Below, one piece after another: positions 1-5,984 of a DNA stretch of 40,402 nucleotides. How positions within the stretch are numbered: the stretch's first letter is position 1; each line of letters starts with the position of its first letter. The notes below the pieces were generated by a model. It saw nothing but the letters and a program-made list of their open reading frames with translations, was not told the DNA's origin and made no database searches. The position numbers were made by a program, and so were the translations under genes. This stretch comes from a virus, in IMG/VR virus record IMGVR_UViG_3300042546_000377, positions 1 through 40,402 of that record; one strand, 5' to 3'.

Positions 1-28
1 TCCCCACCTACAGTTATTGGGGGAGCTA

Positions 29-247
29 ATGGCGCGCATTTCTCTCCAGACGCAGCTCGCCGCGATCGACGCCGCCATCCACATCCTGCGCCGCTACCAG
101 CTCCCGCCTCGTTCGCAGGCGGATCTGATCGCTGAGCAGCTGGGATCGCAGCGCGATCATGTCGCTGAGAAGCTCTCCGAGTTCAACAAGCAGACAGATA
201 ACCGTTCGCGGTCGAAGATGCGCGAGCGCTTGAGGAACGACCTGTGA
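29..247 (+). CDS. Small hypothetical phage protein (72 aa)
   Basis: Unrecognised small, charged protein that looks helical, with an ILRRYQLPP stretch near the N-terminus and a basic C-terminal tail. The ATG at 29 is chosen over a TTG at 17 because a GGGGGAG ribosome site lies just upstream of it. The stop overlaps the GTG of the next gene (GTGA), so the two are translationally coupled. It is the first gene seen of a rightward early operon, whose upstream part lies outside the window. Function unknown; early phage location only. Confidence 0.6.
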   Translation: MARISLQTQLAAIDAAIHILRRYQLPPRSQADLIAEQLGSQRDHVAEKLSEFNKQTDNRSRSKMRERLRNDL

Positions 248-474
248 GCCAAAAGCATCACGCCATCGCATTCGTCGCTCACCACGACCGCTCTCACTGG
301 GAGCGGCTGGGCTGGGTTTATCTCTACGACGAAGATCGGAACGCAGCTGTCGGCAGCGTCTACAGCTGGGCCGGCGCCGGCGCGCCTGAGTATCCGGCGG
401 ATGATCTGTTCTTGAAGATGGATCGCGAGAAGCAGCTCGCCGATTTCGACGCCGTATGGCCGGGGGATGAGTGA
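244..474 (+). CDS. Small hypothetical early protein (76 aa)
   Basis: Unrecognised acidic protein. It starts with GTG overlapping the previous stop and ends in a TGATGA overlap with the replication gene, so it sits inside a compact operon. It is rich in aromatic and acidic residues (WVYLYDEDRN, DFDAVWPGDE), without a membrane segment or obvious nucleic-acid-binding motif. The tight coupling to a DUF1376 gene suggests an accessory role in early replication, but this is inference from position only. Confidence 0.6.
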   Translation: MSQKHHAIAFVAHHDRSHWERLGWVYLYDEDRNAAVGSVYSWAGAGAPEYPADDLFLKMDREKQLADFDAVWPGDE

Positions 475-1334
475 TGACTGATCTGCCCTGGTTCAAGTTC
501 TATCATCAGGATTGGCTGGCCGGCACGACCGGCCTCTCGATGGCTGAGCGCGGATGCTACATCACGCTACTCGCCCTGATGTATGACGCAGGCGGCAGCA
601 TTCTCCGCGACGACGGTCGATTGGCTCGTCGCTGCGGCTGTCCGACCCCCAATTTCAAATCGGCTCTGCAAGCTCTGATCGACGACGGGAAGATCATCCA
701 GGACGGTGATCAGCTGACGAACGAAAGAGTGAAAAAGGAGGTCATGGCGCGTGAAAATATAGGTGCCATGGCGAGGGAAAAGGCCGCGTCACGCTGGAAC
801 AAAAGCAAAGAAAAACAACAATCGGAAAATGCAGCGGCAATGCCGCAGCAATGCAAGTCAGAAGTCAGAAGTCAGAATATATCTTCTAACGAAGATATAA
901 CGCGTGAGGCTACGCCTCTCGCCATCCTCTCCGAGTGCCTGTCTGAGCAGTCGTCGAGAGATCTAATCGAACACCGCAAGAAGCTGCGCAAACCGCTCAC
1001 CGCCAGAGCCGCCAAGCTGCTGGTCAAAGATTTCATCGCCTACGGCAACCCCGAGGAGGCGGTCGAGATGATGATCAAGAACGGTTGGCAAGGATTTCAC
1101 CCGACATGGATCACGAACCAAGCCGCCAGAGCTGGCCCGCAGAAGAGCCAGAAAGGGTGGGGCAGTCTTTACGCGGAACTGAATGGATACGGCGATGGAA
1201 TTGGTCAGAAACGAATTGATGAAGCTGTTTCTCTGCTTCCCAGGAGCGCAGTCGATGGAGCGGGAGACCGCGATGGCGACGCTGGCGGCTTACCTGGAGA
1301 CGTTGTCGAGCTTTTCGCATCCGGTCGTGGCTGA
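474..1334 (+). CDS. DUF1376 (YdaU-type) phage replication protein
   Basis: Probable replisome organiser or initiator that would bind the phage origin and recruit host replication proteins. Residues 1-80 show the DUF1376 pattern: PWFKFYHQDWLAGT, then LSMAERGCYITLLALMYD and a winged-helix-like LARRCGCP segment. A polar linker follows, then a second conserved block near residues 155-220 (HRKKLRKPLTARAAKLL, MIKNGWQGFHPTWI). ATG at 474 is preferred to GTG at 471 because it overlaps the previous TGA. The last ~50 residues are glycine- and aspartate-rich and overlap the next gene in another frame, so the true C-terminus may be poorly conserved. Family assignment is from recalled motifs; the precise replication role is inferred. 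Confidence 0.8.
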   Translation: MTDLPWFKFYHQDWLAGTTGLSMAERGCYITLLALMYDAGGSILRDDGRLARRCGCPTPNFKSALQALIDDGKIIQDGDQLTNERVKKEVMARENIGAMAREKAASRWNKSKEKQQSENAAAMPQQCKSEVRSQNISSNEDITREATPLAILSECLSEQSSRDLIEHRKKLRKPLTARAAKLLVKDFIAYGNPEEAVEMMIKNGWQGFHPTWITNQAARAGPQKSQKGWGSLYAELNGYGDGIGQKRIDEAVSLLPRSAVDGAGDRDGDAGGLPGDVVELFASGRG

Positions 1335-1728
1335 AGCCTGCAACCATTTCCGGCGCCGATCGACAAGGTTTCCGCCGACTGCCGGCGAGCTTTACGACAA
1401 ATGCGCCGAGATCCAGCATAAATTCATCCAGACGCAGAAAGCTCAACAGCTGCGTCTTACCAAGCCGGAGTTTGAGTATTCCGAAGAGCATCGCGCCCAG
1501 ATGCAGAAGCGGTTCGCGGCTTTGCTCGACGAGCTGAAGAGCGGCGTAAATTTCAACCCGCAATACGGCCTCGTCCCGAAAGGCACGAAACCCGCCAAGC
1601 CAATCGTCGAGCGCGTCGTCCCTGGATCGTTCATCGATCGTTGGGAGCGTGAGAACGGTCGCCCGTATCCGATGCGCGACCGTGTTCTCGCCCTGGTGAA
1701 CGATCAATACCGCGAGGCCGCTGAGTGA
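1183..1728 (+). CDS. Possible helicase-loader-like replication protein (181 aa)
   Basis: This reading frame overlaps the end of the DUF1376 gene by about 150 bases. It looks real because it carries a coherent helical domain: ELMKLFLCFPG, ETAMATLAAYLETLSS, VVAEACNHFRRRSTRFPPTAGELYDKC. The RFPPTAGEL segment and size resemble small phage replication proteins that act beside DUF1376 proteins, but I cannot name a family securely. Start candidates are ATG at 1183 (weak GGAA upstream), 1195 and 1219. The gene ends in a GTGA overlap with the next. A helicase-loading role is inferred. Confidence 0.65.
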   Translation: MDTAMELVRNELMKLFLCFPGAQSMERETAMATLAAYLETLSSFSHPVVAEACNHFRRRSTRFPPTAGELYDKCAEIQHKFIQTQKAQQLRLTKPEFEYSEEHRAQMQKRFAALLDELKSGVNFNPQYGLVPKGTKPAKPIVERVVPGSFIDRWERENGRPYPMRDRVLALVNDQYREAAE

Positions 1729-2273
1729 GCCGTCGTAAGCCGCCGCCGATCACGCTCGCCGGATCTCACCAGCAAGTTCTCATTGCTGGCGAGGCTGTCG
1801 ATCCGTTTGAGGGTGACAAGAAGATCACCGTCATGCGGAACGCCCGCGAGCATTCGATCAGCTACCTTCACCACCAGAAGGTCATCGACGACGATCAGCT
1901 CATCGCGGCGAATGAGTTCCGGCGCCGGTATGAGGCCGCAATGCTCGGAGCCTCACAGGCGATCGACTATAGCCGCATTCGTGTCGATGGCGGGGTAGTA
2001 GCTGAGCCTCTCACAGAACGCATGCAGGAGGCTCACAAGTGGCTTGCAGAGGCATCCTCGGTGCCGGGTGTAGGTCTCATCGGTTACGCGCTGCTCGTGA
2101 ACGTGTGCGGGGAGAGCCGCAGCCTGAAGGATGTGGCGTCTGGATGGAAAGGCGTCCACGCGCCCGGCAGCTCTCGGATGGCTGGATACATCTCGGCCAG
2201 GCTTTGCGAGGCGCTTGACGCTGTGAATGCGCATTTTGGCCTGATCGCTGTTGGCAAGACGAGGAGGCGTTGA
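1725..2273 (+). CDS. DUF6456-like phage protein (182 aa)
   Basis: Resembles the DUF6456 family of alphaproteobacterial proteins. The recognisable core is EFRRRYEAAMLGAS near residues 64-77, followed by a basic-acidic linker and a C-terminal domain (GYALLVNVCGESRSLKDVA, then SRMAGYISARLCEALDAVNAHFG) where the family has its helical bundle. The gene starts at a GTG overlapping the previous stop and is followed by a mini-HTH gene with a TGATG overlap and a GAGGAGG ribosome site. DUF6456 proteins are often associated with HTH regulators, so a DNA-binding or regulatory role is plausible but unproven. Confidence 0.7.
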   Translation: MSRRKPPPITLAGSHQQVLIAGEAVDPFEGDKKITVMRNAREHSISYLHHQKVIDDDQLIAANEFRRRYEAAMLGASQAIDYSRIRVDGGVVAEPLTERMQEAHKWLAEASSVPGVGLIGYALLVNVCGESRSLKDVASGWKGVHAPGSSRMAGYISARLCEALDAVNAHFGLIAVGKTRRR

Positions 2274-2470
2274 TGCGCCAAAGACCAAACATTTATCGGA
2301 GATTTTCCGACCCGTCCGCGCTGACAGATTACGAACAGCGTATCCTTGATCTGCGGCGGCAGGGCATGGACTGGAAACAAATCGCCGCCGCGATCGGCAA
2401 CGTAAATCCGAAATCGATCTCAATCCGATACAAAATCATCCAAGAGAAGCTGGCTGCTCAATGCGCATGA
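2273..2470 (+). CDS. Mini helix-turn-helix protein A (65 aa)
   Basis: Small sigma-region-4/LuxR-like HTH protein. After a basic N-terminus comes LTDYEQRILDLRRQGMDWKQ, IAAAIG and a recognition-helix-like NPKSISIRYKIIQEKLAAQ. It is paralogous to the protein at 3831-4016, sharing LT..E..., a central IA.A.. and an I.EKLA ending. ATG at 2273 overlaps the preceding TGA and has GAGGAGG upstream. It may act as an early transcription regulator; the target is unknown. Confidence 0.7.
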   Translation: MRQRPNIYRRFSDPSALTDYEQRILDLRRQGMDWKQIAAAIGNVNPKSISIRYKIIQEKLAAQCA

Positions 2471-2763
2471 ATAACTACGCATATCTCGCCGCAGGCATCG
2501 CGATCGGCGTGGCTGTGGTTTTCTACCAGGTAGACACGCCTCGCGCGGACAGATGCGAGACCTACAAAGTCGCGTCCAAGATTGCGACGGCCTATGTCCT
2601 GAAGCCGCCGGCGCAAGAGCCGACCGTGATCTACAAGGCCTGCCCGCAAACGACTGAAAATGTCGATCCAATTAACACGTCAGAAAAACGTGTCGAAGAA
2701 ACGCCAAAAAACGAACATGAGCCGCGTCGCCGTCATAGGCGCTGGCACAGGAGGTGGCGGTAA
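2461..2763 (+). CDS. Small membrane-anchored protein with basic tail (100 aa)
   Basis: Hypothetical protein with one N-terminal hydrophobic segment, YAYLAAGIAIGVAVVFYQV, and no signal-peptidase site, so probably anchored in the inner membrane. The middle holds two cysteines and a proline-rich stretch; the C-terminus is strongly basic (RRRHRRWHRRWR). The start overlaps the mini-HTH gene by about 10 bases; a second ATG lies two codons in. The next gene starts on its stop (TAATG). Function unknown. Confidence 0.6.
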   Translation: MRMNNYAYLAAGIAIGVAVVFYQVDTPRADRCETYKVASKIATAYVLKPPAQEPTVIYKACPQTTENVDPINTSEKRVEETPKNEHEPRRRHRRWHRRWR

Positions 2764-2993
2764 TGGGATTTTATCAAGACCAAAAAATTGAAGCGCTAAA
2801 AGCCCGCATCGCGGAACTTGAAGATGGGCTTTCGTCTGCTTGTGAATATGCCGAGAAATTTGAAGCCGCGCTGAAACGACTGCACGACGCCGCGCTGGAC
2901 ATAGACGTAAATGAAATGTCGTCTACTGAACGCGATTGGTGGCAAACAGAACTTCGCGCCGCACTGATGGCGTTGGGAGGGGAAAGTGACTGA
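2763..2993 (+). CDS. Small coiled-coil hypothetical protein (76 aa)
   Basis: Unrecognised protein with an N-terminal coiled coil (QKIEALKARIAELEDGL) and further helical segments to a C-terminal ALMALGG. ATG at 2763 overlaps the previous TAA and has GAGGTGG upstream; an in-frame GTG at 2754 is less likely. It ends just inside the next gene. This kind of short coiled-coil protein is common in early phage operons; no function can be assigned. Confidence 0.6.
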   Translation: MGFYQDQKIEALKARIAELEDGLSSACEYAEKFEAALKRLHDAALDIDVNEMSSTERDWWQTELRAALMALGGESD

Positions 2994-3429
2994 CGAACCT
3001 ACTATACGGATACGCGACGGGTCATTGGTGACGCGGGAAGAATACAACAGGATGGAATTGCAGGCCCAGAAGGCGAACGCCAACTGTCAAGTAAAGTCTG
3101 ACAGTTTGCCTGCCTACATCGATTTTATCCGCCAGCTTCGGTCCGGCAAAGAATGGTTGAACGACGGTAGGTGCTGTGGGCAGGTATGTAGTGACGGAGT
3201 GTGCTGCGCTCCGGCGTGTCTGTTTGGCGAGGCGCTGAAATACTTTCATAAGTCCGCTGACGCCATCGAAAAGCTGATGAAAGTGGTAAAACCATTTGCC
3301 GATGCCGCCGTTGATTTAGACGACGACGAATACGGGCATATTTGGGAACGCGCCGTAGCAATGAACATTGACTGCGACGACCTCCGCGCCGCCCGCGCCG
3401 CTTATCTGGGAGAGAAGCGTGAGAACTGA
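2986..3429 (+). CDS. Hypothetical early protein (147 aa)
   Basis: Unrecognised. GTG start at 2986 within the end of the previous gene, preceded by GGGAGGGGAAA. The centre holds a cysteine cluster (CCGQVCSDGVCCAPACLFG, seven cysteines within about 18 residues), which may bind metal. The C-terminal half is acidic (FADAAVDLDDDEYGHIW) and ends in ARAAYLGEK, encoded by a 28-bp sequence that is repeated 136 bases downstream. Function unknown. Confidence 0.6.
   Translation: MTDEPTIRIRDGSLVTREEYNRMELQAQKANANCQVKSDSLPAYIDFIRQLRSGKEWLNDGRCCGQVCSDGVCCAPACLFGEALKYFHKSADAIEKLMKVVKPFADAAVDLDDDEYGHIWERAVAMNIDCDDLRAARAAYLGEKREN
3389..3416 (+). repeat. 28-bp direct repeat, copy 1
   Basis: Perfect 28-bp match to 3525-3552, beginning CCGCCCGCGCCGCTTATC and ending GGGAGAGAA. 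It encodes ARAAYLGEK at the end of the 147-aa protein. The two copies lie in the same reading sense, 136 bp apart. Confidence 0.9.
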
Positions 3430-3562
3430 AAAATTCCTTGATGTTATGACTGGAATTCTCGTCGGGTGCATATTGACTACGTTCCTTTATGGGGCCGTAA
3501 CGCCTTGCGGTTGGTGCAGCATAACCGCCCGCGCCGCTTATCTGGGAGAGAAAGATGGCTGA
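3419..3562 (+). CDS. Small transmembrane protein with duplicated 3' end (47 aa)
   Basis: Short gene with a GTG start overlapping the previous gene. It encodes MRTEKFLDVMTGILVG followed by hydrophobic CILTTFLYGAV, then a cysteine-containing PCGWCS, and ends with ARAAYLGEKDG. The last part is encoded by the second copy of the 28-bp repeat also found at the end of the upstream gene. The repeat copy supplies the GGGAGAG ribosome site used by the next gene. Probably a small inner-membrane protein; function unknown. Confidence 0.45.
   Translation: MRTEKFLDVMTGILVGCILTTFLYGAVTPCGWCSITARAAYLGEKDG
3525..3552 (+). repeat. 28-bp direct repeat, copy 2
   Basis: Second perfect copy of the 28-bp repeat. 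It encodes the same ARAAYLGEK peptide at the end of the 47-aa gene and provides the ribosome site of the gene starting at 3555. This suggests duplication of a gene junction, or cargo inserted between duplicated ends. Confidence 0.9.
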
Positions 3563-3827
3563 GACGAAGGAAGAGCGTCGAGCCAGAAATCTCCGAATGC
3601 GGGAGAAGATGGCGCAGGATCCAGACTACGCCGCCCAGGTTCGCGCGCGGGTTAAGGCGGCCAAAGATCGATACGAGGCCAAGCTCAAAGCTGACACGCC
3701 AGAGGGCGCAGCACTGAGGGCCAGGCGTCAGATGGCGGTTGATAAGTTCAAGGCAGGGCAGCAGGCGCCAGCTCATCGCAAGCCTGGTCGGATTGTTTCT
3801 CTATGTGGTTGGAACGGGTGGGGCTGA
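3555..3827 (+). CDS. Basic hypothetical protein (90 aa)
   Basis: Highly charged, lysine/arginine-rich and probably helical (ETKEERRARNLRMREKM, RARVKAAKDRYEAKLKA), with a hydrophobic C-terminus (IVSLCGWNGWG). ATG at 3555 has GGGAGAG upstream, inside the direct repeat. The basic character suggests nucleic-acid binding; no family recognised. Confidence 0.6.
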   Translation: MAETKEERRARNLRMREKMAQDPDYAAQVRARVKAAKDRYEAKLKADTPEGAALRARRQMAVDKFKAGQQAPAHRKPGRIVSLCGWNGWG

Positions 3828-3830
3828 TCA

Positions 3831-4016
3831 ATGAGCGATTTAGTCAGAGTTAATTCCAAGCCTCCGGTTGATCAGCTGACGCCGGTCGAGACCAAGGTCT
3901 GGGAGATGTTCGAGGCCGGCAAAACGGTCGATGAGATCGCACAGGCGCTGAGCATGAAGGTCGTGTCCGTGCGCCGCCGGATGCCTGTGATCAAGGAGAA
4001 GCTCGCATGTCAGTAG
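3831..4016 (+). CDS. Mini helix-turn-helix protein B (61 aa)
   Basis: Paralogue of the mini-HTH protein at 2273-2470. It has LTPVETKVWEMFEAGKTVDE, then IAQALSMKVVSVRRRMPVIK with a LuxR/sigma-4-like recognition helix. GGGG lies upstream of the ATG at 3831. It overlaps the DUF3310 gene by 10 bases, and the DUF3310 ribosome site AAGGAG lies inside this gene. Probably a small transcription factor of the early operon. Confidence 0.7.
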   Translation: MSDLVRVNSKPPVDQLTPVETKVWEMFEAGKTVDEIAQALSMKVVSVRRRMPVIKEKLACQ

Positions 4017-4267
4017 AGGATATGGTCAACAGCCCGAAGCACTACATGGCAAGCCCGTCAGGCATCGAGGTCATCCAGCTCACCGAGCATATGAATTTTT
4101 GCCTGGGCAACGCGGTCAAATATATCATGCGCTGCGACCACAAGGGCCGGTCGATCGAGGATCTGCGGAAAGCTGTTTGGTATATCCAGCGCGAGATCCG
4201 GCGCCGGGAGTTAGCCGCGCAGGCGAACGCCAATCATATCAAGAAAAATGATCCCGTTGACCTCTAG
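4007..4267 (+). CDS. DUF3310 protein (86 aa)
   Basis: Matches the DUF3310 family (often labelled SaV-like or nucleotide-kinase-like) common in phages. The diagnostic pattern is present: VNSPKHY near the start, then GIEVIQLTEH, FCLGNAVKYIMR, and K.R..EDLRKAVWYIQREI. The family's biochemical activity is not settled. It has AAGGAG upstream of the ATG and overlaps both the previous gene and, convergently, the XRE gene on the other strand (57 bases). Confidence 0.85.
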   Translation: MSVEDMVNSPKHYMASPSGIEVIQLTEHMNFCLGNAVKYIMRCDHKGRSIEDLRKAVWYIQREIRRRELAAQANANHIKKNDPVDL

Positions 4268-4429
4268 CGTGTCTTTGATCAGCTGGATTGTCTCTTCCGA
4301 AATCGGCACCTCTCGCTCGCTCTCAGCGCGCTTAAGCGTGGCGATGGATATGCCGGCAAGCTCAGCCAGCTCGTCCTGCTTCATAACGAGGAGATGCCTG
4401 GCGGCTCTGATTTGGGCTGGTGTTATCAT
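4211..4429 (-). CDS. Small XRE-family HTH regulator (72 aa)
   Basis: Compact one-domain repressor-type protein of a kind common in alphaproteobacterial prophages. It shows ITPAQIRAARHLLVMKQDEL, then AELAGISIATLKRAES (the HTH) and a short C-terminal beta segment. It runs against the flow of the surrounding operon and converges on DUF3310. The secreted repeat protein is divergent, 63 bases away, so the shared interval is a likely control point. It may repress itself or its neighbour; this is inference. Confidence 0.8.
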   Translation of the reverse strand: MITPAQIRAARHLLVMKQDELAELAGISIATLKRAESEREVPISEETIQLIKDTLEVNGIIFLDMIGVRLRG

Positions 4430-4437
4430 CAGGCTGT

Positions 4438-4464
4438 GTTATACCAGTGAGACAAATGTATCAA
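4438..4464 (-). promoter_or_regulatory. Possible promoter of the XRE gene
   Basis: On the reverse strand TTGATA (4464-4459) and TATAAC (4443-4438) could be -35 and -10 boxes, but the spacer is only 15 bases. Transcription would start only one or two bases before the ATG at 4429, giving a leaderless message, as for lambda cI from PRM. Weak support. Confidence 0.35.
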
Positions 4465-4492
4465 GGTTGCGGTGAGTAGATCGGGGGATAAT

Positions 4493-4741
4493 ATGCGCAA
4501 GATCATCATTTTACTGGCATTCGTGTCAACGCCTGCGGCGGCGCAAACCGCGCAGTTTTACGGCGCCGATGGAGATTACCTCGGCAACATGCAGCCGGCT
4601 GGGCAGAACAATTTCATCTATGGCCGCAACGGCGACTACATCGGCTCGACGGCTCCGGCTGGGCAGAACACGCTGGTTTATGACGGGCAGGGTAATTACG
4701 TCGGCGCGGTTATTAACAGCGGGCCGCGTGGGCGTAATTGA
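4493..4741 (+). CDS. Secreted repeat protein (82 aa)
   Basis: Exported protein with a clear signal peptide (MRKIIILLAFVSTPAAAQ, cleavage likely after AAA or AAAQ). The mature part has three copies of a ~20-residue unit: YGADGDYLGNMQPAGQNN, YGRNGDYIGSTAPAGQNT and YDGQGNYVGAVINSG. ATG at 4493 is preferred to the GTG at 4472 because GGGGGATA lies just upstream and it starts the signal peptide. The repeats suggest a small beta-rich envelope or secreted protein. It sits with its own XRE regulator between early and packaging genes and is followed by a strong terminator, so it may be lysogenic cargo. Confidence 0.7.
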   Translation: MRKIIILLAFVSTPAAAQTAQFYGADGDYLGNMQPAGQNNFIYGRNGDYIGSTAPAGQNTLVYDGQGNYVGAVINSGPRGRN

Positions 4742-4812
4742 CGGCGACCGGGCTAAATGAGAGATTATGAGAGACGGCGCACTAGCGCCGTAAGCGTTAC
4801 CCAGATTTGCGT

Positions 4813-4844
4813 GGCCGGTGGCATGTTCCGCCGGCCTTTTTCTT
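4813..4844 (+). terminator. Rho-independent terminator
   Basis: GGCCGGTGG (4813-4821) pairs with CCGCCGGCC (4828-4836), with one G-U wobble and a 6-base loop, followed by TTTTTCTTT. It closes the early/secreted-protein transcription unit before the packaging genes. Confidence 0.85.
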
Positions 4845-4868
4845 TGGGCGCATCTCCATATCGTGTCA

Positions 4869-4974
4869 CAAAGGTAGCAGCTCACCGAGTAGGTAGAGCG
4901 CCTTTGAGCGACAATACTGCGGCCTCGTTTGCACGCCTCTCTCCGGGCGTCTGACCTCGGCAGATGGGGCCGCA
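4869..4974 (+). other. Stretch of strong inverted repeats before the small terminase gene
   Basis: Two potential hairpins occupy the gap between the terminator and the small terminase start. The first pairs CAAAGG (4869-4874) with CCTTTG (4901-4906) and encloses a D-arm-like GCTC/GAGC stem (4880-4883 with 4896-4899). The second pairs TGCGGCC (4918-4924) with GGCCGCA (4968-4974) and encloses ACGCC/GGCGT (4933-4937 with 4946-4950). No complete tRNA can be folded. It could be a leader RNA, a packaging-site structure or a small RNA; the function is unknown. Confidence 0.45.
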
Positions 4975-5015
4975 ACCAATCCAACAGAACGGCAACAACG
5001 CATGAGGGCAGTCTA

Positions 5016-5630
5016 GTGGCTACTCCCGAACCAGCAAAGAAGCTGAGCCGGACAGAGCGACTGCTGAACACGCGCCAGGCTGGAACGCCGGCAGCAAAGC
5101 AGGCGCAAAGCCCCGGAAAGCCTGGACAGAGAGCCAGCAAAAATTCTGCGGCGCCTGAACAATCTGTCACCCATAACCAGGTAGTAGAGAAGAAGACAGG
5201 AAGACCGTCTAGCTACACTGAGGAGATGGGACTGCGGATCTGCGAGCATATCACGCAGGGCAAGCCATTTACCTGGGAGAAGCTCCGAGAGGAGGGTCTG
5301 CCTAGTCCAAGCACGATATTTAGATGGCTGGAAGACAACGAGAGCTTCCGGTTGAAATACGCGCGCGCTCGTGAAATCCAGGCGACGATCTTTGCCGACG
5401 AGATCCTGACGATCGCAGATACATGCGAGGATCCCAACAAGGCGCGGCTCCAGGTAGATGCGCGCAAGTGGCATGCATCCAAGACCGCTCCGAAGGTCTG
5501 GGGCGATCTGCAGCGCGTTGAGGTGAATACCACCATCAACGTAGCAACGGCGCATGCAGAGGCTCTTATGAGGCTTGCAGGGCAGGCCAAGCAGATAGAG
5601 ACAGACTACAAAGACATCACGCCAACGTAG
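5016..5630 (+). CDS. Terminase small subunit, Sf6-like (204 aa)
   Basis: Probable DNA-recognition subunit of the packaging motor. After a long basic, proline/alanine-rich N-terminus comes the typical core: GRPSSYTEEMGLRICEHI, then G.PFTWEKLREEGLPSPSTI as a helix-turn-helix, FRWLEDNESFRLKYARAREI and a C-terminal oligomerisation-like region. GTG at 5016 is the preferred start; an upstream ATG at 5001 is out of frame, and the in-frame ATG at 4929 lies inside the inverted-repeat stretch. The large subunit is unusually distant (3.2 kb), separated by a 633-aa gene, a moron and a homing gene. Confidence 0.8.
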   Translation: MATPEPAKKLSRTERLLNTRQAGTPAAKQAQSPGKPGQRASKNSAAPEQSVTHNQVVEKKTGRPSSYTEEMGLRICEHITQGKPFTWEKLREEGLPSPSTIFRWLEDNESFRLKYARAREIQATIFADEILTIADTCEDPNKARLQVDARKWHASKTAPKVWGDLQRVEVNTTINVATAHAEALMRLAGQAKQIETDYKDITPT

Positions 5631-5984
5631 CACAGCATCCTAACCTGTATTGCGTATGGCTAGACATGCATGCAGATCAATGCGTTGCTGCATGGTTGAT
5701 GTGTGTATGTGTGGAGATATGTGGGAGATCGGCGCTCCAGGGCGCGAGGGGGTGGCCGCGGCCCCCCTGGGGGCTGACCACCGGCGGCCCGGCCCTGACA
5801 CAGCACCCTCTCTTGCTGTTCTCAAAAATCCCTCTGCCTATTCTCAAAAATCTCCCCAAAAAAATACAAAAAATTTGGACGAAAATACCCGTTTTCCCGG
5901 CATTTCATCCAAGTTTTGTGAAATCGAGCCGTTTGTACTGCAAACGATGTGGCTCCGTTAGATCGTGGAATTGAAGGCTCCGAA
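5631..5984 (+). other. Intergenic region with GC-rich hairpin and A-rich repeats
   Basis: No convincing gene. A GC-rich block contains a compact hairpin: GCCCCC (5761-5766) with GGGGGC (5769-5774) inside GGTGG/CCACC (5751-5755 with 5778-5782). Downstream is an A-rich tract with TTCTCAAAAATC repeated at 5819-5830 and 5841-5852, exactly 22 bases apart (two helical turns). Its place next to the small terminase makes it a candidate packaging (pac/cos) or regulatory region; this is inference. Confidence 0.45.

Noticed and set aside
26-496. Reverse-strand 156-aa frame at the window start
   Set aside because: Arginine-rich shadow of three forward genes, without a ribosome site or recognisable pattern.
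4860-4980. Possible tRNA gene (D-arm-like GCTC...GTAGGTAGAGC)
   Set aside because: No anticodon stem, T-arm or acceptor pairing can be built around it; kept only as an inverted-repeat element.
5650-5974. Several ~100-aa frames in the gap after the small terminase
   Set aside because: Low-complexity or proline-rich translations without ribosome sites or family patterns, overlapping a hairpin and A-rich repeats.
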